From Hemileia vastatrix (taxonomy: Eukaryota > Basidiomycota > Pucciniomycetes > Pucciniales > Zaghouaniaceae), in contig JASXTE010000014.1 of NCBI GenBank assembly GCA_030280995.1, forward strand, positions 4,733,156-4,797,155: a stretch of 64,000 bases of DNA, written 5' to 3'. Shown in pieces: positions 33,314 through 44,339 of this stretch. The notes below the pieces were generated by a model, which saw only the letters and a list, made by a program, of their open reading frames with translations, did not search any database and was not told where the DNA came from. Made by a program: the position numbers and the translations under genes. Position 1 is the stretch's first letter, and each line of letters opens with the position of its first letter.

Positions 33314-34484
33314 ATGTCTGATGTTGACTTTGTCGACCCTAAACTCAATGGTGGCTCCCTAATTAATCGAGCGGCAGATAATTTAGGCGAACCACTGAAT
33401 GTAAGAAATTTACAAAAAAAAAATCAAATTTAAAAACCCATCAAATTACACTAAAATTAATTGGCATAATGTGTAACGCCAGGTAATCATTTCCGCCAAA
33501 AGCTCAAGCGATGTTATAAAAACCGATAAAGGGTTTCTAGACTTTTGTGGGGCAATAGATTTGTAAGCTGGAGAAATCCTTTTAATATACTCTGTTACTA
33601 TTGATGCTTGCAGCAATCTTATTAGTACGAGAGCTTTCCAGTGGTATAGAATTTTTAGGATTACATAGAGGTGGGCATCAGTACGCCAACTTAGGTGATG
33701 GAAATGGCTACACAAAGGAGGTTAGACTTCTTCTATTACCCTTCGAAACCTAATGCTCAATTTTCATTGAATCGAATGATCTTTTTCCCACCGAGTAGAT
33801 AAGAGTTATACGCCAAAGTATTTTTTCAACTTCTTATTTTTTTTCAAGCATGATATTAATGTTTTGCTCTGGTAGATTTCGGAAATGACCTGATTGGAAG
33901 TGGTATAGAGTCCCTCAGAGGGGGAAATCATTTGCGGTTGGTTTCATTTTGATTTTTGCATTGTTTCTAGGATAGTCTATCATTACTCTGTGAGCTCCTA
34001 TTGACATATTGCGGCAGATATTGGCTGCAAAATGGTCCTTTGGCGAATACCGGTGCTCTTTTTTGTTCAGTTTCAATAGAGGAAGACCTATCTAAGCACC
34101 ACGATATTTCTCCCGATGGATATAACAAAGGTCGGTGAGTGAGCAAGAAAGTTCTTTGAATATTTTAATCGTTATCATTTTTTTTCCTAAACACCAACTT
34201 CTATGTACCAAAAGGGATGACTTTGTAGCCAGAGCTACCCGGAAACCAATTATTGAACATGACGGTAAAAAGTATTCAGCAGAAGCAAAGTATATATCTG
34301 GTTTGTTGCCCTCCGGGGCTGAGGGCAGTACGTGCATATAAAATTTACGATTTTCGCTCGGTTGCGCTTCAATTTTTTTTACTAATGTGAAAAACTCTTT
34401 TCATATCTTTTATTTTTAGTCAATCATAATATTTCTCAAGATGGAAGGGTAGCAGTTGTGACAGTAAAACTTATTGAGGAATAA
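33314..34484 (+). CDS. Seven-exon host gene, conserved fungal protein of unknown function
   Basis: I read exons 33314-33400, 33483-33562, 33642-about 33794, 33886-33936, 34018-34134, 34215-34327 and 34420-34484. The introns are 79-92 nt with donors GTAAGA, GTAAGC, GTTGGT, GTGAGT and GTACGT and AG acceptors. All joins except exon 3/4 keep the frame. The protein starts MSDVDFVDPKLNGG and contains LGLHRGGHQYANLGDGNG, ESLRGGNHLRYW, QNGPLANTGA, HHDISPDGYN and, at the end, NHNISQDGRVAVVTVKL. I recall these blocks from a widespread fungal family with ANLGDGNG and GGNH-R-W-QNG signatures and no established activity. No signal peptide or membrane segment is apparent. Between about 33715 and 33730 the frame has to shift by one base to reach the next acceptor in phase, so this is either a non-standard splice, a sequencing error, or the first lesion of a pseudogene. 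AATAAA overlaps the stop codon. Confidence 0.8.
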
Positions 34485-34624
34485 ACAGAATCGTCGGTAA
34501 ATATTTTTTTCCACATAGAATTTGAAAGAACCAGACATTTCAAATTGGGGTTAGATAGGCTGGAAAATATATAAATATGAACTTGAAATTAATTTATAAT
34601 ATGTAATAAATTATTTGACCATGA

Positions 34625-34661
34625 GCCTGCTACCCGTCTTCTACGCAGACGGTCAGCAGGC
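34625..34661. other. GC-rich hairpin downstream of the host gene
   Basis: GCCTGCT-ACC-CGTCT-loop-AGACG-GTC-AGCAGGC pairs with itself over 12 bp with one internal loop. It lies 140 bp after the stop codon. Confidence 0.55.
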
Positions 34662-34670
34662 ACGCACCTC

Positions 34671-34890
34671 GTATGATAGTTATATATATATAGATATATC
34701 TTACAATCTCAGGTTTTTAGTGGAATGAGTGTTTGTGAAATGAGAATTGCTGGTGGGGCTGCTGCATCTAGCAACGCGCAGCCCCGAGTATTCAATGTGG
34801 AATCAGTCGGGGTCAGTTAGGTTAGCGGCCGAATTTCCTATTTTTTTAGGAAGTTAGGGCACTAATTCTTTTATATATATAGATATGTCA
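34671..34890. other. Second hairpin between two TATATATAGATAT tracts
   Basis: GGGGCTGC (34755-34762) pairs exactly with GCAGCCCC (34778-34785). The block is bracketed by TATATATATAGATAT near 34682-34698 and TATATATAGATAT at 34872-34885. This could be a small structured RNA or a MITE; nothing decides between them. Confidence 0.4.
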
Positions 34891-34966
34891 TTGAATGTTC
34901 ACTGTATCTCATTCAATTTTACATATTCACAATGATCATACAAATTTATTTTCACTACTTTCATTA

Positions 34967-35662
34967 GGGGGTATCAATGTTCAGGGATCCGCAATTAAAT
35001 TAATTGCGGAAAATAATCTGCATACCCCAATTATTTTTGCTAATAATTGGGTTATTAGACACTTTACGTGTCAATGTTCACCTCTTATCCAACATTTTTT
35101 TACTCAATTTTTCATAACCACATCTTGGACAACTTTCTGTCATAACCACATCTTGACCTACTTTCTGCCATAACCACATCTTGGACTACTCTCTGGATAT
35201 GCCTTCTACTTGCTGCACACACACATTAGGGAGTATCAATGTTCAGGGATCTGCCATTAGGGATCAGGAATTTTTTTTCCGGGATCAGACATTATTAATT
35301 GTGGAAGATACTTATCCACTAGCCCCAGGGCTAGTGGATAAGGAATCCATGATAATGCATTATCCTGCCTCTTATACCCCAATTTCCATTTCTAATTCTT
35401 GATCCCAAACTCATCACATCCATGAGGCATATCCAGAGAGTAGTCCAAGATGTGGTTATGGCAGAAAGTTGTGCAACATGTGGTTATGACAGAAAGTTGT
35501 CCAAGATGTGGTTATGAAAAATTGAATAGAAAAATGTCGGATAAGAGGTGAACATTGACACGTAAAGTGTCTAATAACCCAATTATTAGCAAAAATAATT
35601 GGGGTATGCAGATTATTTTCCGCAATTAATTTAATTGCGGATCAGTAAACATTGATACCCCC
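34967..35662. mobile_element. 696-bp palindromic MITE with a nested partial copy
   Basis: The outer ends are GGGGGTATCAATGTTCAG and its complement, flanked by TA. The arms of about 240 bp are complementary (for example TTAGACACTTTACGTGTCAA at about 35055 and its complement near 35560). In the spacer, at 35227, a second start (AGGGAGTATCAATGTTCAGG) appears along with a CTTATCCACTAGCCCC hairpin. This suggests one copy inserted into or recombined with another. Confidence 0.8.
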
Positions 35663-35758
35663 TATTCTCATCCCATCCTGTCCATTCTATCCGCTCAGAA
35701 CCCCTCACCATCTCATCTGCTTGTTTCTGCTCCTTTTCATCTTCATTTATATTTTAAC

Positions 35759-37108
35759 ATGCCTCGTCGTCTTAGATCTTCTCAAAGGCAGCCATCACCC
35801 AGTTGTTCTTCAAATCCCACTACTCCCTCCTTCCCCTGCTCAGCTGAGAAATCTAAGACCGTTCAATTAAAAAAAGATAATCATCTCATTCTTATCAACT
35901 GGCTGAAAACCAAATCTAACTATGATTCTTGTTTTGGTACTGAGTATGCAACTAAAGTAGGATGGCCCCCAGCATCAAAAGTTAATGGCTATCTTCTAAT
36001 GACAAATGAATTACCGAATAAGACCAAGGGAAGGATTGCTCTTTTGCCTAAACAGATGTCTGAACGCTTCAAGCATTACCAATCCAAATACAGGAAGGCA
36101 AAGGCTCTTTCATTTTCCACTGGTTATGGGGTTACCAACATCGATATCACTAAGGGCATCAAATCCATAGACGATAAACTTGAATCTTTATGTCCTTCCT
36201 TTTAAAAGATGGATGCAATTTTTGATGAGCAAGCCGATGTTAATCCTGTAAACATGTTGGAATAAGAAGATCCTATCTCCAAACATGATGTTGAAGCAAA
36301 TCTTTTCCCATCCTCTTCCTCCACTCAAGCCTCACCTCATTTGAATGAGACCAATCTAGATAGCTTTTCTGAAGATCCAATTGGCGATTTAACCCAACCA
36401 AATCTAACTCAGGTCTGTTTCCTTTTTCTTTTATCATATCAATTCTATTTTTTTATTTACTTATCTTTTTCTTATTTCCTAAAAGGCTGATGAACAAACC
36501 CAGGATCCTCAATCAACTGAGTCTGAAGGTAGCGACAATGATTAGGTGGAAAATATGACTTTTAGCAAGAAGCATAGGGCTTCAAGTAGTCTAAATTTCC
36601 ACTCCCAAAGAAGACAAAAAAGTGATACTTCATCACAAACCCCTTTTTCATCTATGGAACAATTTTAAGAGAAGCGTGATGCTGGTAAGTGATACCATAC
36701 CTCTTATTACTTTACTCTGATTTTCTTCTACTTTATCTTAATTTTTATTATCACTCTAGAACAAGTGAAAATTGCTAAAGAGACTCTAAGCTTTGAAAAG
36801 AAGAAATATGAGCTCTTTTTAAGGAGGGATGATAGGCTACAAGATTTGGAAGAGAGGAAGTACGAGCTCTCTTTACGGAAGGATGATCGGGCCCAAGATT
36901 TGGAGGAGAAGAAGTTTGAGTTAACTCTAAGTATTGAAAAATAAAAAAAGAGGAGAAAACACTCAAACATCAAAACCTATTAGAGCAGATGAAATATAAG
37001 TTTGATCATGAAGAAAATTCCAAAAAGAAAGATTTCTTGATAGAATGTGTTAAAGCTAATAAATCTGTTGAGGAAATTGAACGTTTAAAGAAATTATTTG
37101 ATGACTAG
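35759..37108 (+). pseudogene. NAM-associated/Myb-SANT-like protein, pseudogene
   Basis: The first exon (35759-36412) starts MPRRLRSSQ and holds a DNA-binding-like region (INWLKTKSNYD, TKVGWPPASKVNGY, LPKQMSERFKHYQ, TGYGVTNIDI). The same order occurs in amplified rust-fungus proteins annotated as NAM-associated or Myb-like. Introns at 36413-36485 and 36685-36759 have GT/AG ends (the second donor is GTAAGT). The last exon encodes a coiled coil with two similar 17-18 residue units (KKYELFLRRDDRLQDLEE, then ERKYELSLRKDDRAQDLEE). Stops at 36203, 36262, 36544 and 36667 and a frame shift near 36945 break it. In rusts such proteins often accompany Harbinger-like transposons, so it may be an element's accessory gene. 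That is inference. Confidence 0.6.
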
Positions 37109-37354
37109 TTTGTTTTATTTCTCTCACACTTCAACTGTTCATATTTATTTGTACATAAAATTTACAATAATTTCCTGTATTTCATTACTCTATCAATCAT
37201 TACTTGAATTTTTGTATTTTAATGTTAAAAATTCTTTTTTTAAACAAAATTTTCATGTCTCCTTTGAAAATTTGATGATCCCCCACCCCCTGGATTTTTT
37301 TGAAGTAAGAGGTGGGCATCACCAAAATTCTTTCATGTCATGAATCTTGAAAGT

Positions 37355-38855
37355 TGTCAGGCTAAGGTCAAGTACAAGGACGTGAACTAGCTTGAATAGT
37401 CAGTTTTCTAGAAGATTCTTATGGTCCTATATGAATACTGTAGTCTTAATCCACTAAATTGTATAATAAAATCAAATATAAAGGTCTCAGTAATATAATT
37501 CTCACTATCCTTATATATGGCTTACAATCTGTTTAGTTGGTAGAAAAATAGATTATATAAATTCAGATACTATTCAAAAGTCTTATAAAAGTACTAATTG
37601 ATATGTATTGTAATTGATTTGGTTATATTGGTTAAATTGTAATGATAAAGAATGAAGAAACACAACCCAAAAACCTCCTCCTTTTATACACACTGAGTTC
37701 CCCAATGATTCCCTTGATGTACCACCCAATACACAGTTAATGACGCCTCTAAACAACTAATAGACATGCCCATCAAAATTCCCAGTAACCCATGACATAA
37801 TTAGAAGAGTAACAACCGCCAAAATCCTGTAATAATAAGGGAAATCCATCAAAATTAAAGAAAAAGACAAAAAGAGAGTATATGCGTATAAAACAATAAT
37901 ATTAAAGACTAAAGGAGACTTTTTAAGGTTAATAATGGCTTAATAATAAGGGGGATTTACTGTAGAAATAATGGGGCTAATACTGACATTATACTACGTG
38001 AAATTCCCATTCAAAAATAACCAAAATTGACTGAGAAACCACCCAAAAACTTAAAAAAGAGCGTGAGATGTGGGGTAACTACATGCAGTTCTTGGCAGGC
38101 GCTTGCACGGGTAAATCCTTGACTAAAATTAGGCGAATTTAAGCATGGTGATGAAATAAAGTGCCAAGAGTGAGGTTATTAATGAAATTAGTGCATATAA
38201 ACAAGGTCAATGCATTATTAATTAAGCTAGGACACTAAATAAGCGCCTGTTGCCTATTTTAGTGTGTTTCCCCACAGTGGGCGTAGAATGTGGGGTAATT
38301 ATAGTGTGAAAAAGCTAACTTTGCTAAAAATGAAGCTATTCACACGGGAAAAAAGCAGGCAGTATGTGGCCAGTACACAGAAGCCATTTCTGGCATAAAA
38401 AACACCAAATTTGAAAAGTGTTATTTTTATGCATTTAAATAGCCAAATCAATAGTTCTAAATGAGCCCAATTGATCTGTCAAAGCGCAATTTTGATATTC
38501 TCAATTTTATAGCGCATATAGTCAACTTTTAAGTGAAATAAAGCGCATTTCTTGTTTTTTGCATAAAACAATGAATATAACAGCTTTAAGTGTACTTAAA
38601 AATTATGTAGCCTTATACTTAAGGTTCTTAAGATTACCCTAACATATTCCAACTTAATATTAAGTACATAAGACCTATAAAAGGTGGATATATGCCTGTA
38701 TATAAGGTGTTATAATGGCATTTTTTGTGTATTATCATAATTTTACTTATGTATACTATTTGTGTACTCTTATTTATTATTCCCATGTATAGTTCATGTG
38801 TTTAACATAACTTATAATTACTTTTTACTCAGTCCTGGAGATATACAGGCTGACA
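37355..38855 (-). mobile_element. Solo LTR of family B (1,501 bp)
   Basis: It has TGTCAG...CTGACA ends and an exact 5-bp TSD AAAGT (37350-37354 and 38856-38860). It aligns with the LTR at 2287-3780. No internal element sequence is present, so it arose by LTR-LTR recombination. Confidence 0.9.
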
Positions 38856-38860
38856 AAAGT

Positions 38861-40010
38861 CTTATATGAAACTTTGGCTTTACTACCCCCTGCATTTTAC
38901 CGGTATCCCCAAAATTCTTACAAGTCAAGAAATTCACAAGTCTTATAAGAAATTTTGGCAATACCCCCCTGTCACGTGCCATGTGACACTCAAGGAAAAA
39001 GCAGCTCATTAAATCAATAATACAGAGGTCTAAATCCATACTAAAAGGGCAGAAAGAAATTCTACATAGCAACTGCGACTTTCCTTTGTGTACTCACTAT
39101 TCAACCACGCTATTCTAAACTCTAAATCTAAATTAGTCAATCTCTCAATAGTGTGTCATAGTCTTTTCCTGAATAAGCGACACACAGCGCAATAGTCAAT
39201 GTAATAGTCCACTAAAAGGTTTATTAAATATCTGTGGGTTATTAAAAGGGGTAGTGAGCATGGACAGGATGGTTAGTGAAGGATTAAAAGGTTAACGGAT
39301 GTTAGTGAGGAGGGTCCAGGTGTAACATGTGTATTTTGGTGGTCTGTGGTGTGCGAAATAATGGATGGGTATTAGGTCAATGCGAGGAGGAGTAATGGAT
39401 ATAAAAGGGGTTGGATTTTGGTTTGACATTTTTTAGAATTAAATTATAAAACATATATATAGTTAATAGTGGTAAAGATTCAGGTTAAATCATGATTATT
39501 GTATCTTTCCTTATTTTCTCAGTAATCATTTCTAAATTCTAAATCTTTGATTATTGAGTTTCCAACCCTTTGTGAGATCTTAAGAATCTTAATATTACCT
39601 TTAAATTATATTAGAATTCTTCTCAAAAAAATCTTGAAGCAGTAGCTCTTCCTTCCAGTCATCTTCGAATCACTACCTCAAAAATTTCCTCTGTGCTTCG
39701 AAGAAGTTTCTAAACTACCCTGCTCATCTCACTTCCAGGAACACCCTCGACCTTGTGCGAAGGTCATCCAGTGACACTCCGCTGGATTTTATTCAAGTAA
39801 GGGACAGGTATCACCAAACTTTTTTCACCAAAATATTTACAAGTCAAAAATTTTACATGTTACATTTAAAAATTTGGAAATACCCCCACTACACTTTATT
39901 GAAGCAAGGGGTGGGTATCACCAAAATTTTTACAAGTCTTCAATTTTGAATGTCAGATTTGAAAATTTGGCAATACCCCCCCTGCATTTTATTGAAGTAA
40001 GGGGTGGAAG
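38861..40010. repeat. Tandem ~85-bp units at the edge of the Tet-like repeat, split by a solo LTR
   Basis: The units contain CACCAAAATTTTTACAAGTC, GATTTGAAAATTTGGCAATACCCCCC and TTTATTGAAGTAAGGGGTGG. At least two and a half copies lie at 39780-40010 and parts at 37275-37345 and 38861-38969. The same array precedes Tet-like copy 3 at 59620-59815, so it belongs to the end of that repeat. Confidence 0.65.
38970..39776 (+). mobile_element. Solo LTR of family C (807 bp), opposite orientation
   Basis: It starts TGTCACGTGCC and ends CCAGTGACA. It is the reverse complement of the LTRs of 7132-15859. It lies within the tandem units above; the flanks (CCCCC left, CTCCG right) are only a weak TSD. Confidence 0.85.
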
Positions 40011-42870
40011 TCATTTAAATTTAATATAATTACATAAATTATTAAATAAATATCTAATATATATCAATTTCCCTAGTTTAAAGTAATGACAATTCCTCAA
40101 GACAAAATGCAGATCAAATCTAGAAACAAAAGTTTGAGACTTTCCACAGTTATAGGCTAGAGGAACCCCATGAAACAAATAAATTTTATCATGATTACCT
40201 GTTATACAACCCAAGGTCTTTGGCCCATTACTTTAGTTGAGGAAATTGATATATAAAAATTATTTATAAAAATTTATGAAAAAATATAAATTTTTTGATG
40301 ACAACTCTAATCCCCATACTTTTTGGATCTAGATAAAGTTTTTTAAATCAATTAATTTTACCTTCTTTCCTTACCTTGTTTATTCTTTGAATCAACTTAT
40401 GACTGACTTGAAATGAGCAACCAAAATGTGTGAAATCTTGACAGGATTCCAAACCAGGAGGAGCTTTGGTTGTTTGATGATTATCCTGAGAATAATTCCA
40501 AATTTTTTTGATGATACCATTTCCCAAACCAAAATCAATGATGCACCAGTGGTCTGGAAAATATAAACCATGTCCTTTGATTTTAGCTGGAGAAGGCAAA
40601 GGTTGGCCAGTTATCAGATTTATATATGAGAATATACCAAAGGTAAGAAAATTGGCATCATTCCTATCAATATGAATCCTATTGTGGAATCCAGAATGAG
40701 TGATAATAACATTAGAAAATAAAAGATATTTGTGGCTGATATCTTCCCATTTGGAGTCACACCAATTCTGTCAGCCTAGGTATCACCAGGACTGAGTAAT
40801 TCTTATGTTTAAAATAATATAACCTAAAATAAATTAAGCTTATATCTTAAAAATAAGGTTAAAACACTTATATATATGTTTAAAATACATTTATATATAA
40901 TTATTACACTATTATATAGCTTATAGTAGCTTAAATGGCTTATCCATAGCCTAATAATACTTATTAAGGTGTTAATGGAGTCATAATATACTTATCATAA
41001 GTTATATTAAGTAATTATAGACATACATAAGCTTATATGTATACATAAACCTCATATTCAGTGAAATATGTAGTATATTATGTATATTAGGTCTATAAGT
41101 GGGTTTTAGCCTCTTAATAGCCTAAAACCTTTGTTTTTCTCCTTATTTTAGGTCATATGGATGTATCCAGTGGACTCACAATGTCTACAGAAGCATAGAC
41201 ATCTATTTCAGGCACATACACTCAGTTTGGACAACTTAATCTCCTTCCTTGGATGGATATTCACGGATTTATGGGTTGGGAGGTCATTTCTGGGTTAATA
41301 TGGATGCTTGGGGATCTTTTTGGGGGCTTGGAAATTTCATTTGTTTCCTTTATATGCTTTTGGTTTTATTTTATTCCTTTTGGATTAGTTATTTTACCTG
41401 TTTCTTTATGGTATCCGCTTTTATCTGGATTTTCTATTTATGCCATGGGTCTGTGTTATCATTAATTGTGATGTAGGGTCTTTACTGGAGGTCTGGATGT
41501 TGAATCTGCTTGAAGTGGACGCCATGGTGAGGTTATGGGCCCTCACAGTGCTTTAATTTCAGGGGATAGCAGTGACATCATCTGGAATGAAGGTCTGTGC
41601 ACTCCAGTGGATTTTGGTATAAGTAAGGGAAGATTTTGACAGTTATTGGACATAACTTACTTACTACAATTCAATTAAACACTATAAAACAATTATTATT
41701 ATTTAGAAATATATTATAAAGCCTTTATAAATTGATAATATCATTTTATAAGCTATAACTATAATCTATTTATCTATTTTACACCACTAGCACGCATTTA
41801 AATCCAAGTATTGTGAGTTTAATTTGAGTATAACTATTTTATTAGTCTTCCCCTGAGGTTTAATCACTAAATCATTTACCAATAAGTAGTAGGAAAATTA
41901 ATAAATACTATTAAATCATACTTATATACTAGATACACTGAAAAATTTGGTATTCCAAATTTGGTTGCAAGTTCATGATTTTTTTCAAATGCTTTATTAC
42001 AGAGCTTTTTGAGTCAAAGAGCAAGGAAAGAGTTAAAGGAAGGTAGAGTGTCCCATAAGCGAAAATATTCATCTTTTTGAGCTTTAGTGATATGCTTGAG
42101 CAATTAATATATGCCTATATAATTGAAATAAGTGAAATGATATTAAGAATGGAACAAAAATTATTAGACATACCAAGAGAATATCCTCTAACAAAACCAG
42201 GTTTCCAACCAAATCCAATCATGATGCCACCCAAAAAATTCGTATTCCTTATAGGTAACCAAACCAAAGCCATTTGATAAAGAGTTATGATAAGATCAGA
42301 TAGTTGATTAAAAGATTCATCTTTTACACCATCGAATGAATGAACTTCCAAAATGAATTGAACCTTAAAAGTATTACTGATAGCTGCAACAACTCAATCA
42401 TCTCCAAATTTTGTTAGATATTTAATATCTTCTGGTAATTTTTTTTGATAAAGAATTTTTTTATCTACTTTAGTTTTATAAAAAAATGTTTGGGATATGA
42501 CTAAAAAAACTTTTGCAGAGAATTTTTTTTTTCAGATATCTTAAAAAAACAAAAAAAAACAAAAAAACAACCAAAAAAATACAAAAAAAAGCAAATTAAA
42601 AAAATTCATGATTATCAAATAAAAACAAGAAAAAAGAAAAAAAAAGACTTACCTGGTGAGATGATTTGAGAAAATAAGGAATAGAATAGAAGGACATTGA
42701 AGAGATAGAAGAAAGTAAAGATAAAGAAGAAGAAGTTGAATATTTTTGATGATAAACTTTAACAGTGGTGATGAGAAGTCCAAAAAGAAGGAGACAAATG
42801 CCTAGATAATAATAAGATAAGAGTTTCAGAATCCTTATCCTCTAAATATGCAATATAAAAATGTGAAATA
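40011..42870 (-). pseudogene. Tet-like 2OG-Fe(II) oxygenase repeat, copy 2, interrupted by a solo LTR
   Basis: The core domain lies at about 40720-40348 on the minus strand: HNRIHIDRND with the iron-binding H-x-D retained, FPDHWCIIDFGLGNG, IIKKIWN, and a lysine-rich end. The upstream part with GGIMIGFGWKPGFV is at 42351-42115. A family A solo LTR (40769-41943) splits the gene in between. Stops between the blocks and a TGA near 42395 are visible. TET/JBP-type enzymes oxidise 5-methyl bases in DNA. The retained H-x-D shows that this copy decayed later than copy 1. The N-terminal exon may lie near 42650, where CCAGGTAAGT is seen on the minus strand. Confidence 0.65.
40769..41943 (+). mobile_element. 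Solo LTR of family A (1,175 bp)
   Basis: It begins TGTCAGCCTAGGTATCACC and ends near ACACTGAAA. The flanks are AATTC (40764-40768) and AATTT (41944-41948), four of five bases. It aligns with the family A LTRs at 49132 and 56804. It keeps the open frame DGYSRIYGL that all family A LTRs share (41249-41476). Confidence 0.85.
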
Positions 42871-43085
42871 AGATAAGTGAAATTTGAAAAAAAAGGCTCA
42901 ACTTCAAAGGTCAAAATCTCAGCAAACACTAAACCTAATTCAAACCTGCTTGTGGGAAATGAGAGATAGGCTTTAGTAGAATCTTCAGTTAAAGGGAATA
43001 TGATTTAAATAAACCTAACCCTAATTTGTTACATAAAAAAATGAAATAAAAATTTAAATTGGGAAAAAAAAGGCTTAAATTTAAC
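42871..43085. other. A-rich spacer
   Basis: No gene or repeat is recognised. A single AACCCTAA at 43016 is not a telomeric array. Confidence 0.4.
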
Positions 43086-44287
43086 TGTCAGCCAGTTGGT
43101 CTAGAAGATGGAGGAAAGGAAGAAGGGAAAGGAGAAGACTTAGGAGAAGAAATAGATAGAGAAAAAAAGAAGAACTTGGATGATGGAATAGTGGACTAAT
43201 AGACAAGAAGGGAGGACAAGAAGTGAACAGGTTTAATAGTAAGTCTTTTATTTTTTTTCTCTGCTCAATTATCAAATATAACTAATCAAATATTCTTAAG
43301 GAAACCTTTTAATTGTATTTAGTATTTAAGGGAACTGACACGACACTATAAACAATATAATATAAAATAATATTTAAAATAAGATGAGTAATTAAGTGAT
43401 GCGGCAAAAGGGGTTTACCAAGGGCCTTTTTATGGGCAATGGGACCTCTTAAGCGCTACAAATGACTATATAAAAAATAGTAGTGAGATAAAACAAGAAC
43501 ATTAATGAAAATACTTGTAACATAGTAATTGAGAGAAAAATATATGAAAATAAAATCCCAATTAAGAAAATAATTTTCCCACCATAAATCCCCAAATCAG
43601 TTAATTAAAAATAATGAGTAACTAAACAACCCTGTGACATAAAAACTATGGAAAAATTAATTCAAAACAAGTATTACAAAATATTTTCAGATTTTTAAGT
43701 GAAACAAATAAAATGTTTTGACGCAGAAAGGTATGTAATCAATTTAATTCAGTGTAAACCAGTATTAATTAATTGTTTTAACTTATGTAATTAAATAACC
43801 AGTTTAAATGAAACAATTAATTAATTTAAATTGAGAATTTTTAATACTATTTTATTAAATAAGTTTTTTTTAAAATTATTTAATATATCATTGACAAAAT
43901 TAAGGGTAAAAAAAGCGCCACTTATTATGGATAATAGTTTATATGAAAAGGTTTAATTAAATATTTAAATTAAATAATTAATGTAATTACAATATAAGAT
44001 AAAAAGATGTAATTAAATTATAAAATTATAATTAATTAATTATTTATTAAATACATAAAAAATGCATTCCTTTATATGGAATATGATAATTCAATTGATG
44101 TATATTTAATTTATATGATAATAAAATTAATATAAAATTTATTTTACTTGTAAAATAAAATATTTATATAATATATTATGTGATATAAATTAAATGTAAA
44201 TACATAAGCTGTAAATATTATTTCCTCTTTTAATTTCAATAAATTTGTATGTATATTTACTGGGCTCCTGGAACAGCCTGGCTGACA
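43086..44287 (-). repeat. 3' LTR of family D-like element
   Basis: Ends TGTCAGCC (43086) and GGCTGACA (44287). The far end resembles the family D LTR end (GGTCTAGAAGATGGAGG against the GGTCGAGATGATTTC block). The centre is extremely AT-rich, with no ORF. Confidence 0.65.
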
Positions 44288-44339
44288 CTCCCTCACTCTA
44301 AAAAAAACAAAAAAAAAATGCTATGATTTTTTCTTTTTA

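Noticed and set aside
33446..33715. 89-codon minus-strand frame over the host gene
   Set aside because: It overlaps exons 2-3 of a plus-strand gene with recognisable protein blocks and matched splice sites; no homology in the reverse frame.
43010..43025. AACCCTAA telomere-like motif
   Set aside because: Single occurrence in A-rich sequence; no array.
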